Shown: positions 20,275 to 31,142 of the stretch, one piece after another | Layout: every line of letters starts with the position of its first letter | Position numbering within the stretch: the stretch's first letter is position 1 | NCBI GenBank assembly: GCA_030765055.1 | Contig: JAUKNK010000057.1 | Span: 4,829,501-4,893,500 of the forward strand | Direction: 5' to 3' | Length of the DNA: 64,000 bases | Source of the DNA: Mantis religiosa | Lineage: Eukaryota > Arthropoda > Insecta > Mantodea > Mantidae | Notes under the pieces: generated by a model | The model's input: the letters and a program-made list of their open reading frames with translations, nothing else | The model's database searches: none | What the model was told of the DNA's origin: nothing | Made by a program: the position numbers and the translations under genes

Positions 20275-22084
20275 CCTTTAAAACTTTTTTCTTGAATGGT
20301 ACACCTCAAAACAGGGATAAACACACAAGGGCACATCTTCACATTCACAGCAAATCGTACTAGTTTCCTTTCGGACACCTTTCTTGCGGCACACCAAATA
20401 TTTTCTAAAGGGACACGACTTTTTTAGCTGTGGTTGTTACCCTTTTAGGAAAATGTTTTCCTTCAAGTCTGAGGGGTGCTGGGGTGATGGATTTTTTAAC
20501 CCCGGTATGGAGAGGTCTCTGAATTTTATACTGCTCAATTAGGCTGCAAGCTATTGATATGCGAAAGTCCAGGTATGGCATTGTCTTCTGTGGGTTTAGA
20601 GCTCTCCAAATTACTAAACAATTGTATATGGTTATATCCAGCTGGTGTAAAAGTACTTTTTAATACCATTTGATTGTTTTTCGCAAAGAGGGATATGCGT
20701 GTAATACTTGATCTACTAGATCCACTCCACCCATATGCATATTATATTCCTGGATAATATCGGGCTTGAAAATTGACATTTTGTTACAAGCATCAATTTT
20801 ACCAGTGTCAATCATAAACATTTTAGAGCTGCAATTGGATAATGCTGTAACAACCCTCCTGTCTTGCCAAGCAACATAGGTCAAGGGTGGGAGCTGATGC
20901 ACCTGCATTTCTCGTCTTCTTAGAGCCTTCGTATTCACATCTTTTGGCAAACCAATACAATTTGAGCATACTATTCCAATTGTATTTGTTTTTCTTTTGT
21001 GTAAGACCATGAATAACTTAGGGGAACTGTACCAATTATCTAAATATACAGTCCTACCCTGATCAAGTAGAGATTCCATCAGGTGCATTACTATAGAACC
21101 AGATAACTCCAAATCTTTTTCTCCGGATTATCACTCCCTTGGCCAGTGTATATGCAGCTATTGTAATGATATCCTGTTTTACTTTCACATACATCAAAAC
21201 CCTTTATGCCAAATCTGGCCCTCTTTGTTTTGATGTATTGTTTCCAACCTAAACGGCCCTTCCAAAGCATCAGACTTTCATCAACAGTGATCTTTTCACT
21301 AGGCACATAATTTTCTTTGAGTTTTGAAATAATGTAATCAAAAACTGGTCTGATTTTGGATAGTTTGTCATTCACATTTTCTGTGCAGGTGAAATGAAGG
21401 TAGCGCAAAATGGAAGTAAACCTGTTATTTGACATGCATTTCCCAAAAAATGGGGTAGCTAGCATGTCATCTGTAGACCAGTACATTTCTAGCGTAGGTT
21501 TACGAATAACACCCATGAGCATAATTAGACCAAGTAGTCTGCAAATCTCATTCATTGTTACATCTGTCTACTTCTGCAATCTACTCTTAGGTCCTAAATT
21601 GCCTTTAGCAATCAGGTCTTCCTTCACCGTACTGGCATATACATTTGTTTCCGAAACAATGAGAGACAGTAAGTCAGTAGTAAAAAATTTTGTGAAAATG
21701 TCTATTGGTTGGCTGTCAGAAGTTAGCTGAGTATGCGGTTGTACACCAGAGGTTGTGCTCGTGAACGTATGTCTATTTGTGTTAGAGTTCTTTTGACACC
21801 TCCATAATGTTGATTCGTCACGAACACCTGTCGGAAATGAGTCATTTTCCTCCTCACTGCTACCTATATCCTCAACACCCCCCTCAAAATCTGAAAACTC
21901 GCCATCAATGTCCAAATCACTGACTAACAGCAAAAAGTCTTCAACATTTTCTGATGTAATATCAGAAGCCCGTGGCCCAAATGACCTTGTTGTCGACGGG
22001 CCCTAAAACCCTACACACACACTCAGAAGCCCGCAGTCGTCCTACACTAGCTAATTGATTTGCTACATTACTAGTTGAAGCCAT
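20275..22084 (-). pseudogene. piggyBac-like transposase, nearly full length, frameshifted
   Basis: The start is at 22084 (MASTSNVANQLA), followed by an acidic N-terminus (LLVSDLDIDGEFSDFEGG). The core has the three expected aspartates: ITVDESLMLWKGR near 21280, VYLDNWYSSPKLF near 21050, and YNMHMGGVDLVDQ near 20720. The C-terminus is a cysteine-rich zinc domain (CPFRKYLVCRKKG, ICCECEDVPLCV) ending near 20275. Damage includes a shift between 21933 and 22030, a stop at 21568-21570, and a shift near 21100. It lies inside the DDE transposase. Confidence 0.88.
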
Positions 22085-22639
22085 GATTAGAACTGAGAAA
22101 ACTATTTCTACTGTGTTTCAGCTAAAGAAATTGCTTGGAACTCTGACGCAGTCTAAATTACTGTATGAATTGAGCGAAGAAAAAAGTTACGCCAGCTAAC
22201 ATAAACTTCCGTTGTGCAATTAGAGCGATGCTGACGGAGTTTTCATTCCAGCATGTATAACGCAATATAAAGAGTTATTATTATGTGTTAGCATAAACTG
22301 AAACCTATAAACCTTGAACCCAACACTGTTTATTCAGCTGATATACACATATAGTTTGTAAATCAAAAGTACTCAGAATTAGGCGCATTCGACGCAAAGA
22401 ATGGCTTTCTTTACAGTGGTACAAATTAATGAAATTTCAACGCTTTGTTAATATAGTCTCCATTTTAGTGATACCGCAGATGTATACAGCTTTTAATGGG
22501 CTTTAAACCAGTGTTTGTTTCCCTGAAAGAACTTAATAAATACCAAAGGTACGAATATTTATTTATGCAGCATTTTTGCAGCATTTATCAATTTAAATGT
22601 CTTGTTCTGTTTATTGGATATCCGTTTCTGTCTGTGCAG
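22085..22639. other. Terminal region on the 5' side of the piggyBac copy
   Basis: Non-coding DNA between the piggyBac start codon and the next piece of DDE transposase. I could not find a convincing inverted terminal repeat or an intact TTAA pair. Confidence 0.35.
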
Positions 22640-23243
22640 GGTTTAAATGGCCATTGGCGAAGCGGTTAAATGTATCAACTGTCATCTCTTCGTGATAGTC
22701 AGAGGTACTTTTTGAGAGAAAGATACATTTGCTTTCCGGCAGGAACCCTGTCTTAGCAGATCCAGCATGACAAATGAGCCGACGCCTTTTCCAAGAGGTA
22801 CCTTTAGGCCACCCTTTTTTGAGGATTTTTATTTACCCATGTCTCTTGTAAGTAAAAGATAAGCCTTACATCACCAGGATATATAGTTGGAAATTCACCG
22901 TGGTCATAGAACTGGATCACCGTTCCGTGTACAACGTCCTTGTCAAACTCACTTAAATTTGTAACTCTCTTCGGAGGACCAACATGTTTCCTGGGCGACA
23001 CAAACACCTAGGCACCACCGGCACCAAAGTTTCTTGCCTCTCCACAAATGCGGAACACACTTGCTGTACCTGTTCTACACGCTTCAGCAGTAAGCTGCTG
23101 AGCATTTTTGAAATCAAGCTGATTTCTATATTTGTCATTGCCCAATTTTTTAAGAACGTATACATCTTAAAAATAATACTTTGAGCATCACTTCGCAATA
23201 CCTGCATTTTTGACTCACCACTAAATTCACCGCAAGAAGCCAT
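22640..23243 (-). pseudogene. DDE (IS630/Tc1-type) transposase, N-terminal half
   Basis: On the minus strand: start MASCGEFSGESKMQVLRSDAQ, a helical N-terminal domain (RVEQVQQVCSAF), then after a frameshift SPRKHVGPPKRVTNL and YDHGEFPT, IFYLQETWVNKN, and CHAGSAKTGFLPES with STSDYHEEMTVDTF up to about 22640. In the catalytic motif IFYLQETW the first Asp (normally LDETW) is replaced by Gln. The segment between GEFPT and the catalytic motif is shorter than in relatives, so part of the second helix-turn-helix is deleted. The gene continues at 20121. Confidence 0.75.
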
Positions 23244-23484
23244 TGCACTATTTATCTCTTACTCTACTGATCTCCAAAGAGCAACTGAATGATATTGATC
23301 TGAACTCTCCAGAGTAAATAAACACTTCTTATCCAGCATTCATTCATAAACATAAGCATACAGCATTTCACAGGGTAACAGGAAATATTGTTTCCTCTTG
23401 TTCGCATTTAACCTGTAGGACTCTGATTAGTTGTTCACCTTCTAGCGCTCAAGGTCAAACACCTTCCCATTTAAAACACATTAT

Positions 23485-23965
23485 AAGCTCGGTTTCCTTA
23501 CGTATTACAATGTTGCTAGTTTGCCTACGTAGTGTTGGCATTTTCCGCGAAAGCGTGCTTTGGATGTTGGCAACGCTCAAGCCATGAAGTCATGCCCGCC
23601 ATATTGCTACGCCATTAAAGTACACCTTTACCAAGTTCTGTGATATCACGTCTGGGGAAGAAAGATATTCTACATTTGTTTACCTCGCACATCCACTAAA
23701 AGGTTGTTAAATACGAGAGTAGCTGTTGTACCTGACCTTCCTGGACGTTATCCATGTAACTCTGACCATTACAACTCTGCAAGATACGGCAATGCGAACA
23801 GAGTTTAATATGTCACAATGCTTTACGTTACATTGGGAAGCCCAATTTATTTAAAAAAACTAAGAGTTTATTCTTCCAACAATCAATGAAACATGCTCAT
23901 GTCAATATTATTATTACAAGATAATTGCTGTAACAAGATTTGTTAAACTCGTTCAGTACAATGAG
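23485..23965 (-). repeat. Right arm of the long inverted repeat
   Basis: Reverse-complement partner of 17320-17800; see that entry. The outer edge of this arm adjoins the Penelope family 2 tail near 23985, so the original transposon end may be displaced or lost. Confidence 0.75.
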
Positions 23966-23984
23966 TCTTAACACAATCAGTTAA

Positions 23985-24897
23985 TTAATATTTAGATGAG
24001 TCGTATTTATTACACATCTGCTTCACTTTCATACCTATTTTGAGGACATGTTTCGCAAATCATCGTTTGCATCTTCTGCTCTTATGCGACTAAAGCTTGA
24101 TCCAGTGGTGTGGTGGGTGTGGGTAATTCTGGAGTTGCTGCTGCCATCTGTTGATTTAGTGATGAACTTATATGTGGGATTCTCTTCTGGCGGGATTTCA
24201 AAGTTCATTAGTTGGTTTTTATGCTTTTCTATGTGTATTCTCTCCCATATGACGAGTTCGCTATGTTTTGGTACGTATTTTAGTAATTCTGTGCTATCTT
24301 CAATTTCATGATTTTTAGACCAGAAATGAGCTGCTTTTGCGGACTTAACAATATTTGTGTATCTTAAGTGCCTGAAGTGTTCTTTCTTTCTAGTGCCTAT
24401 GTTTCTTTTTGTCCTCCCTATGTAAATTTTTTCACAGTCTTTACACTTAATCTTGTAAATGCCTGACTTTTCCTCTGGTTTTATCTTATAAGTATTATTA
24501 CTGTGAAGTAGGTTTTAAATGTTGTAATTGTTTTTTGGTGCCAATGTTATATTGTATTTCTTGAATATTTTTTGGAACTTTTTTGTGGCCCAGGGGTGGT
24601 AAGTAAATTTAGCAAATCTAATTTCTTGTTTTATTGGTGTGAGAGCTGTGATCTGTTTTAATCTCTTTTGAAGTTTGAATGATTTTAGTTTTTTTTATCT
24701 ACAAGGTTTTTTCCATATCCATTTTTAATTGCAGTTGTTAAGATTTGATGGTATTCGTTTTTATATTCTTGCTGGCTGAGGGGTAGATTTACTAATCTGT
24801 GTGTGAGACTGTTGATGGTGGCATGTTTGTGTGGAATTGGGTTGAAACTATTTGCTTTGATGTAATTATCTGTGTGTGTTGTGCTTTTCTATGGATA
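23985..24897 (-). mobile_element. Penelope-like element, family 2, 5' truncated
   Basis: The minus strand reads, with frameshifts: PHKHATINSLTHRLVNLPLS (end of a Penelope RT), VDK, a region with KIKCKDCEKIYIGRTKRN (GIY-YIG endonuclease) near 24440, then WERIHIEKHKNQLMNFEIPP near 24220, and a 3' tail containing a hammerhead-like fold (24042-24081). Family 1 copies have the same protein order but very different DNA. The 5' truncation point coincides with a 32-bp palindrome at 24901. Confidence 0.85.
24042..24081 (-). ncRNA. Hammerhead-ribozyme-like motif, Penelope family 2
   Basis: On the minus strand: helix I GAG/CTC, a core CAGAAGA (CUGANGA expected, so U4 is changed to A), one T, helix II GCAAA/TTTGC with loop CGATGA, then GAAAC, AT, GTC, with GTC as a canonical cleavage triplet and ACATGT as a self-complementary minimal helix III. 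The same 40-nt plan recurs at 27488-27527. Penelope-like elements are known to carry hammerhead motifs with tiny helix III. This copy is probably inactive because of the core changes. Confidence 0.55.
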
Positions 24898-24900
24898 ACT

Positions 24901-24979
24901 TAAGGGTTATTATGGAATCCAGTAGAATTGTATATATATCGCCAAGCTACAATTCTACTGGATTCCATAATAACCCTTA
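24901..24979. repeat. Perfect palindrome, 32-bp arms, 15-nt loop
   Basis: Arms 24901-24932 and 24948-24979 are exact reverse complements. The right arm belongs to the DDE transposase fragment to its right (minus-strand KIRVIMESSRIVAW). The left arm is an inverted copy of it at the 5' junction of the Penelope insertion. Confidence 0.9.
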
Positions 24980-25190
24980 TCTTATTCAAAGTGCTGTATT
25001 TGAAACCCAGCTCGTTTAGGAGACCACGCAAAGTGAAGCGCCCATAAGGAAAATCACAAATTTCTCGCAAATGTGCAACCAAATCGTCTAAGGTGGGCGC
25101 TCTATATTGGCTATATATGTCAAAAGTAAGGAAGTTTCGCATAGTGGACATAAGATAATTTATTTAGACAAAACCTCGTATGACACCCAT
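24948..25190 (-). pseudogene. DDE transposase fragment (second helix-turn-helix)
   Basis: The minus-strand frame reads YRAPTLDDLVAHLREI, FPYGRFTLRGLLNELGFKY and IRVIMESSRIVAW. This is the segment that precedes the catalytic domain in the DDE transposase family seen at 19524-23243. It is precisely the part missing from that copy but lies outside its inverted repeats, so it comes from another insertion or a rearrangement. Confidence 0.65.
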
Positions 25191-25399
25191 GACGTATCGA
25201 GAAATGTGGCAGCCTTGCAGAAAGATCTGGGAGAAGAAGTGTCGAGGTTGTAAAACGAATATAAGGTTTCGTCAAAGGCAGAAGCCGACGTGCACACGCG
25301 TTAACTAAACAGACTTTACTTTACTTAAGTCCCAACATTAAATGTTCACCAGGAATCAATTTTCTACTTTCAGAAATAGCAGTGCATGAATTAACAGAT

Positions 25400-26960
25400 A
25401 TAAGTTGTTGTATTTTCACATGTAAGACATTTGTTTCTTTGATGTGTACTGACCATGAACAAAGCTCATACAAATCACAGGTTTATGGTGACATACTACT
25501 TTTTGTGTTATTCTGAAGGCATTCGCAGCTATAATATGCCACACAAAATTTGTGACCCTTTTTTTGTAATATGAACACTTGTCTGCTGTGTACTGTGTTA
25601 CTCCAAAAGATAATGCTACATCATAACATGACTGACAATATACAAAGTATGCTGCTCTTAAAACATTCTGATTAATCATATTTTTAAGTTCCTTTAAGCA
25701 GAGCAAGCTGAGCTAAGCTTTGATAGCTCTTATTTGTTTTCTTCATATGTTTTGTGCCCAAGAAATTTTCCATCAATACTTCACTTATGATGTAATTGTC
25801 ATATCTGATTTTTTATTCCATTATCTATTTACGCTTTGTTTTAAATTGAAAAAAGGTTTATTTTATCACAATTTAATGATAATTTATTTGCTTCAAATCA
25901 ATTCTGAAAAAATGAATTGCAATATTAAAAATAAGAATGTCTTAAGTATAGACACTTGTGAGACATCTGTAGTAGTAGGACCTGGTTCCGAATAATAACC
26001 ATTTATCCTGGTTTTCTGTATTTTGTTTAAGAAATATTTAAACCAATTTATAGGGAACTCATTGAAACCGTAAAATGCTAACTATTACAACAAGAGGTTG
26101 TCAAATGTCATAGCTAAATCAGAAAATATTCCTAATTATTTTGTGTTCAAGACTGTAAGTAATTCAGAACTTACAGTTTGTTGTCATGTTAGTGGATATT
26201 GTTTCTCTGAAGCTCAACTGCAATGACTTGGGAATATAATACAGGGTATAAATAAAAAATATAAATGTGTATATAAATGGATATCGGTTTTTTAACTCTT
26301 TATAATATTTATTACATTCAACTTACAGTTAAGTACGCTACTGAGGCGGGCGTATAACACTATATATGTGAAAACCCAGTTATATCCTGATTTTCGATAT
26401 CTTTAAATTTATTGAGCGCTAAGCACTTTTTTACTCTCATGATTTTACTCTTCCTGTTAGCAGTCTGTTTGCTTGCTATAGTACACACCAACAATACCTT
26501 GTCTTCATGATCTGACATATTTAGAATAAGAAATTTATAAGTTGAAGTTTTTCTGAGTTTAGAAAAAATGTTATCTCTAATCAGAGAGTAAACTGTATAT
26601 TGCAAGTTAAATGTATGTAACAAGGAGGTAAAGTTAGTGTTAATTATATTGTCATTGTGTTAACCTTAAAATCTTTAAGTAATTGGTTTAACATTCTCAG
26701 TTTAAGTAGATGATATAAATCTTTGTAATTTTTTTATAAATGCTCAGGAGTGTCCTGCGGCTGCTTTAAGTTATACATCAGTTCATACCAAACTATACTT
26801 TTCTGAACTACATTCAAATTGTTTTTTTCACAAAAACATGCAACATTTATACTAGTGAAATCCATTGCACTATTAACAAATATACTTACTTCTCCATAGC
26901 GTAATCTAGTTCTACAAAACCTGGAACATAACATATACCTATGGTTACTCACATTTTTAG
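25400..26960 (-). mobile_element. CR1/L2-like non-LTR retrotransposon relic (endonuclease and RT pieces)
   Basis: On the minus strand: endonuclease pieces near 26950-26780 (CSRFCRTRLRYGEVSIFVNSAMD, then CFCEKNNLNV); RT pieces near 26120-25960 (FSDLAMTFDN, YGFNEFPINWFKYFLNK, then TTDVSQVSILKTFLFL in place of the usual GVPQGSVLGPLLFL); and the RT end at 25700-25420 (LKELKNMINQNVLRAAYFVYCQSC). Many stops are present. The 26360-26623 frame between them may be the endonuclease-RT spacer. Confidence 0.65.
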
Positions 26961-27059
26961 CTCTGCTTGTGTTATCTGTGCTCTGTTAGCAAATTATCAA
27001 CATATTACAATTTAAATCTTGTATATGTATACTTAGCTGCTCCATTTTATTGGAAACAG

Positions 27060-27440
27060 TGATGATTTTGAAGGTGGCTTGGATGCACTGTTTCACTTCC
27101 TGACGTAGTCATAGGCAATATTAACTACCTTTAGGCACCTTCGTAACTTGCCATACTGTGGTTTAAGGAACTTGCTACATCTCATAGTTGATTTATTAGG
27201 ATTACAGAGATAAACGTTCCAAATCTGATTCACATCCACTTCTGACACAGCACAACACGCACTGCTTTTCTTTTTGCCAAAATGAGTATCCAGAGATTGT
27301 GTGTACCATCTGCGAATATGGTTGTTGGAAGGAGGCTCCTTCCGTATTTTGCCTGAAAATGGCACTGGACTTTTGTAACGAATCAGTGTTGATTATATTC
27401 AAAACTATAAAAAGTGTTCTCCTTACCGCTAAGCTCAAAT
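27060..27440 (-). pseudogene. Tc/mariner-type transposase N-terminal domain relic
   Basis: Two minus-strand frames together give a paired helix-turn-helix region: an N-terminal helix (LAVRRTLFIVLNI, then SSAIFRQNT), KEPPSNNHIRRWYTQ, then SEVDVNQIWNVYLCNPNKSTMR. This matches the DNA-binding part of the transposase family whose catalytic end is at 56190-56640 (WFQQDGATCH). At least one frameshift is present near 27350. Confidence 0.6.
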
Positions 27441-27479
27441 TTGTTATACACTGCTATTACTGCCATCTGGTGGTAACAT

Positions 27480-27590
27480 ATGCACAAGAGCCGTAGATGC
27501 AAACGAAGATTTGCGAAACATGTCCTCAAAATAGGCACGAAAGTGAAGCAGATGTGTAAGAAATACGACTCATCTAAAATTTAATAATAT
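27480..27590 (+). repeat. Penelope family 2, 3' terminal fragment
   Basis: Closely matches the 3' end of the copy at 23985-24085 (minus): GATGCAAACGA-GATTTGCGA, then AGTGAAGCAGATGTGTAAGA and ACGACTCATCTAAAATTTAA. It contains the second hammerhead-like fold. Confidence 0.75.
27488..27527 (+). ncRNA. Hammerhead-ribozyme-like motif, second Penelope family 2 copy
   Basis: Same plan as 24042-24081: GAG, core CCGTAGA (two departures from CUGANGA), T, helix II GCAAA/TTTGC with loop CGAAGA, GAAAC, AT, GTC, CTC. Helix arms, cleavage triplet and GAAA are conserved between the copies while loop and core bases differ. Confidence 0.5.
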
Positions 27591-28204
27591 GCTATACAGT
27601 TGATGTATAACAGAACTGGACAGTTTGTCTAACCATTACTACAACAATAAAAATGGTATATATTGCACATTCTCAATAATAAAAGAAGATGAAGAAATCA
27701 CTAAACCCTGACAATTATTTACAGTGACCCTCTATTTAATTTTGTAAACATTTCTATTCAAACCTCCATTTAAATGTCAGATAAGATGTTGTGGCTTTCA
27801 GATTTCTATAGAAGTTTCAGCAAATTTCAACGACTGGTAAGATTTACAGATGAGGTACACACTAAGTGGAGAGTACATAAAAGAATAATTTACAGTTACC
27901 AAATATTGTGCTGGACACATAGGCAGCCGATCATACCTGCCAGGTAGAAAAATACAAATATTTACATATACATAATTTTTTTCTGAAAAGTCATTAGTGT
28001 AACACCTGAAAAGGAAAATTAGGGAACAGCAAATGGTAATGGGTTAATGCGGATTGTTTTTTCGATATCCCACATTGATTGAAGTACATAGTTCCATAGA
28101 AACACACTGTTCCACCACTATGAGTTATGTCATATGGTTTTGGGAGACACTTCACAACACATGGTCATTGCAGGTTTAAAATTACTGCTTTAAGTTGGCA
28201 ATTC
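27591..28204. other. No recognised feature
   Basis: AT-rich DNA, no coding similarity. Confidence 0.3.
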
Positions 28205-29510
28205 CTTTCTTGGAAGTGTTGAAAGCAGTGTTATGATAAATTAGATTTAAAGGGAGTCGATTAATGGCACTAAACAACACTTATTTTAAAATTTTCCGGA
28301 ACATGTTTCAGAGACTTTGCCTCTATTCTCAGCTGGCCATCGACTGGTTCTCGTTGGTGTAGTTGTCACAAGTCTCCTCTGGTGGCGGTTCAAGGAACTT
28401 GCTGAACAAATCTTTCTGGGGATGTCGAAATTGAATACTTTGTTCCTGTTTTTTGAAATGAAGATTTGTTCCCACGTGGATAGTTCTTGATTTTCCTGAT
28501 GTATGTTTTAGTAGTTTTGGTTCTGGATTTATGTTGTTTTTTTTCCAAAAATATGTGGAAACTGCTGATTTTTCTAATTGTTTATATTTATGTTTCTAAA
28601 GTGTTCCTTTGCTCTTGTTTCTAAATTTCTTTTGGATTTTTCAATATAAATTTGACTACAGTCACTGCATTCAATTTGATATATACCAGATTTTTTGTTA
28701 GATGGAATGGCATCTTTGATGTTTGAGCAAATTAGATTTTTTTAAGGAGAAATGGTTGACTAGTGCTTGTTGAATGTTTTGGTTTTTGAAGACGTTTTTG
28801 AATTTATCATAGGCCCATGGAAGTGAATTTTTTGAAAATCATATTAGTTTCTGTAGATGAGAGGGTTGTGGTTTCCTTTAGTAGCTTCTTTAAGTTCGCT
28901 TTTTTGTCTACTAATGATTTGGGAAAGCTATTTTTTGTGCTATTTCAATTATTTTGTTGTATTCTGTTTTGTATTCTTCTGCTGTGAGAGGGATGTTTAC
29001 CAGTCTGCGTGCTAAACTATTGAAGATTGGCCTGTTTGTGGGATCTTGGGTTGTAGCCATTAGCTGTTTAGTCTGTTTTTATTCCTCATTATTTTTAGAT
29101 CCAAAAGTGGTGAATACTCGTCTTTTTCCATTTCTACAGTGAACTTGGTGCTTTTTTCTTGGATATTTAAAAGTTTTAGTGCATCACTGATGTGTTTTTT
29201 TGGTACTATTGCAAAGATGTCATCTACATATCGTTACCAGAGTTTGAACATCCAAGGGAAACCTTTGTTGATCCTTATTTCTAATGCACTCATGTACAGA
29301 TCGGCCAGGAAGGGTGATAGGGGGTTGCCCATTGCTAACCCTGAAGTTTGGTGGAAATATTTTGTTTGAAACTGGAAGAAATTTTGTTCTATGCATAATT
29401 TGGTTAGTTCGATGTAGTCTTGGCATGGCATCATCTGAAATTTCATACTACATCGAACTAACCAAATTATGCATAGAACAAAATTTCTTCCATTTTCAAA
29501 CAAAATATTT
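28205..29510 (-). mobile_element. Penelope-like element, family 1, inverted copy with fold-back 5' end
   Basis: Minus strand: IELTKLCIEQNFFQFQTKYF, TSGLAMGNPLSPFLADLYMS (RT motif), RYVDDIFAIVP, then broken RT, a GIY-YIG stretch (KSGIYQIECSDCS near 28680), and the family tail at 28232-28310. Similarity to the copy at 4432-5615 includes the last bases before 28205. The 5' end folds back on itself (29355-29418 against 29447-29510). Stops and shifts are common, for example near 29235. Confidence 0.9.
29355..29510. repeat. Inverted repeat at the 5' end of the Penelope copy, 64-bp arms
   Basis: Arms 29355-29418 and 29447-29510 are reverse complements with one mismatch that I can see, separated by 28 nt. 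The arm sequence is the element's own RT-coding DNA (IELTKLCIEQNFF). Confidence 0.9.
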
Positions 29511-30686
29511 CTATCAAATTTGATTTCTTTTTGTGGATTTTTATGATTTATAGTAATTTGGATGAATCGTAGAATAATCTTATTGAGTGAGAATTTATAC
29601 GAATTATAATAAAAGTAGTTGAAAACTATATTGGATTTGTTGTGGTTTTATTTCTTATCTGTGTAAGCATAAACAATTTCCAATAAAGCGAAGCAGTTAG
29701 AATAATGAGGTGTCACATAAATATTAAGCATGGACAGAACTTAGAGAGGAGAAATTAAATTAATGTGATCATTAACAATTGGCATGACTGACTTTAATAT
29801 ATCTAATCTCAGGAGAAACTACTCTGACCAACTTACTTTACAGTAGACAATCATTTACACATACACAATAGTCAAGAAAAAGAAGCACATCCTCGTGCTA
29901 AAATCTCACGATGCATTGGTAATATGTCTTCATCATTAGTATCACAACATATCTCTTAATCAACATAACTGATATGCCATAATCAACATTTCGCAGCTAA
30001 TCTGTCTTATAGAAAGCTAAGTTAATATTTGCTCTACTAAGGGGAATCTCGCGATATTTAACCTTTATGCTAGTAACGCTTTACTACCATCAGGCTTTAC
30101 TTCCTGGCAAACTAAAGGTAGGGAACTTCATCCTACATTATATACAAATAAAATATGTCATAAGCATGCCATATCTAAGTGCTAGATATGCTCTTAAAAT
30201 ATCTCGCGACTGAATCTAAGAGTTGGTATCAGCAAAACTGTAATTATATATTAGTCTTCAGTTCACATTCTCTCTTAAATCACACAAATACACATGGTTC
30301 CTGACAGTTCCTGACATCACCTTTAAAATACAGAAAACAAATAACAGCTTAACTGTGATATAAAAACGATGTCATTATTATCATATGACTCAGCGGTTCT
30401 TCACAGAGGGTTTACATCCTATGCTGCAATCTTGTGCAACCCAAGATTGACTGTTCTTAATTTTGCTGTCGATTTAACAGAACACATATGAGCTGGCAGG
30501 TCAATACCACTGCTTACTCTGATCACTGAGTCATGCAACCTGTCTCAACTTGTTAATCCCTGCCAAAGCCTGGAGCTTACCATGAAATGAAATGTGAACC
30601 TCCAATAATTAAAATATTTTCCAAATCTTATTCAGACCTTATACGCAGCAATATTTTGTAGTATATATATGTTTCTTTCTTCACAG
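29511..30686. other. No recognised gene; probable promoter/5' intron side of the zinc-finger gene
   Basis: AT-rich DNA upstream of the zinc-finger exon. I see no coding similarity or clear core promoter. Because an acceptor precedes the first coding exon, a non-coding first exon could lie here. Confidence 0.35.
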
Positions 30687-31142
30687 ATTTGTTTCGGAAA
30701 ATAAGATCTACATCTGATTCGACATCTACTTGAGATGGATGAGAGAATAGAAATCAAAGAAGAGGATCCACTCACAGATGACATAACCTCACGAAGTGAG
30801 AGAGACTTCTTTCAGAAGGTTGTTTCTATGAAGACAAGTACTGATACTGTACTTCTGGATACTGATTGCGACATGACAGCCAAAACAGAAATTAAATCAG
30901 AGACTTCTTTTAGCAAAGAACTTGTAAAACAGATTAAGACTGAAACAGGTATATGGAGCAACAACTGCGAGATGGTAAAATCCAATGAAGTTGAACAGCA
31001 TGAGGGAGAATTTCTTCCAGAGAATCCTGAAATGATGGATAAGAAACACAACAGTGATCATGAAATGTGTAACAAAATAGAAATTAAAGAAGGACCTTGG
31101 TGGCTGGAAACAGAAACTTCATCAGTTTGTGATAATACTAAG
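30687..31142 (+). CDS. C2H2 zinc-finger gene, first coding exon (coding 30735-31142)
   Basis: An acceptor (TTTCTTCACAG ending 30686) precedes a short 5' leader, then ATG at 30735. The exon codes 136 residues starting MDERIEIKEEDPLTDD and ends exactly at AAG before GTAAGTT (donor at 31143), phase 0. The peptide is acidic and has four psi-K-x-E sites (IKEE, IKSE, IKTE, IKEG). Such sites are common SUMO acceptor motifs in the N-termini of insect zinc-finger regulators and suggest a repressor-type nuclear protein; that is inference. It splices in frame to 33225-33256 and then to the finger exon at 35081. Confidence 0.85.
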
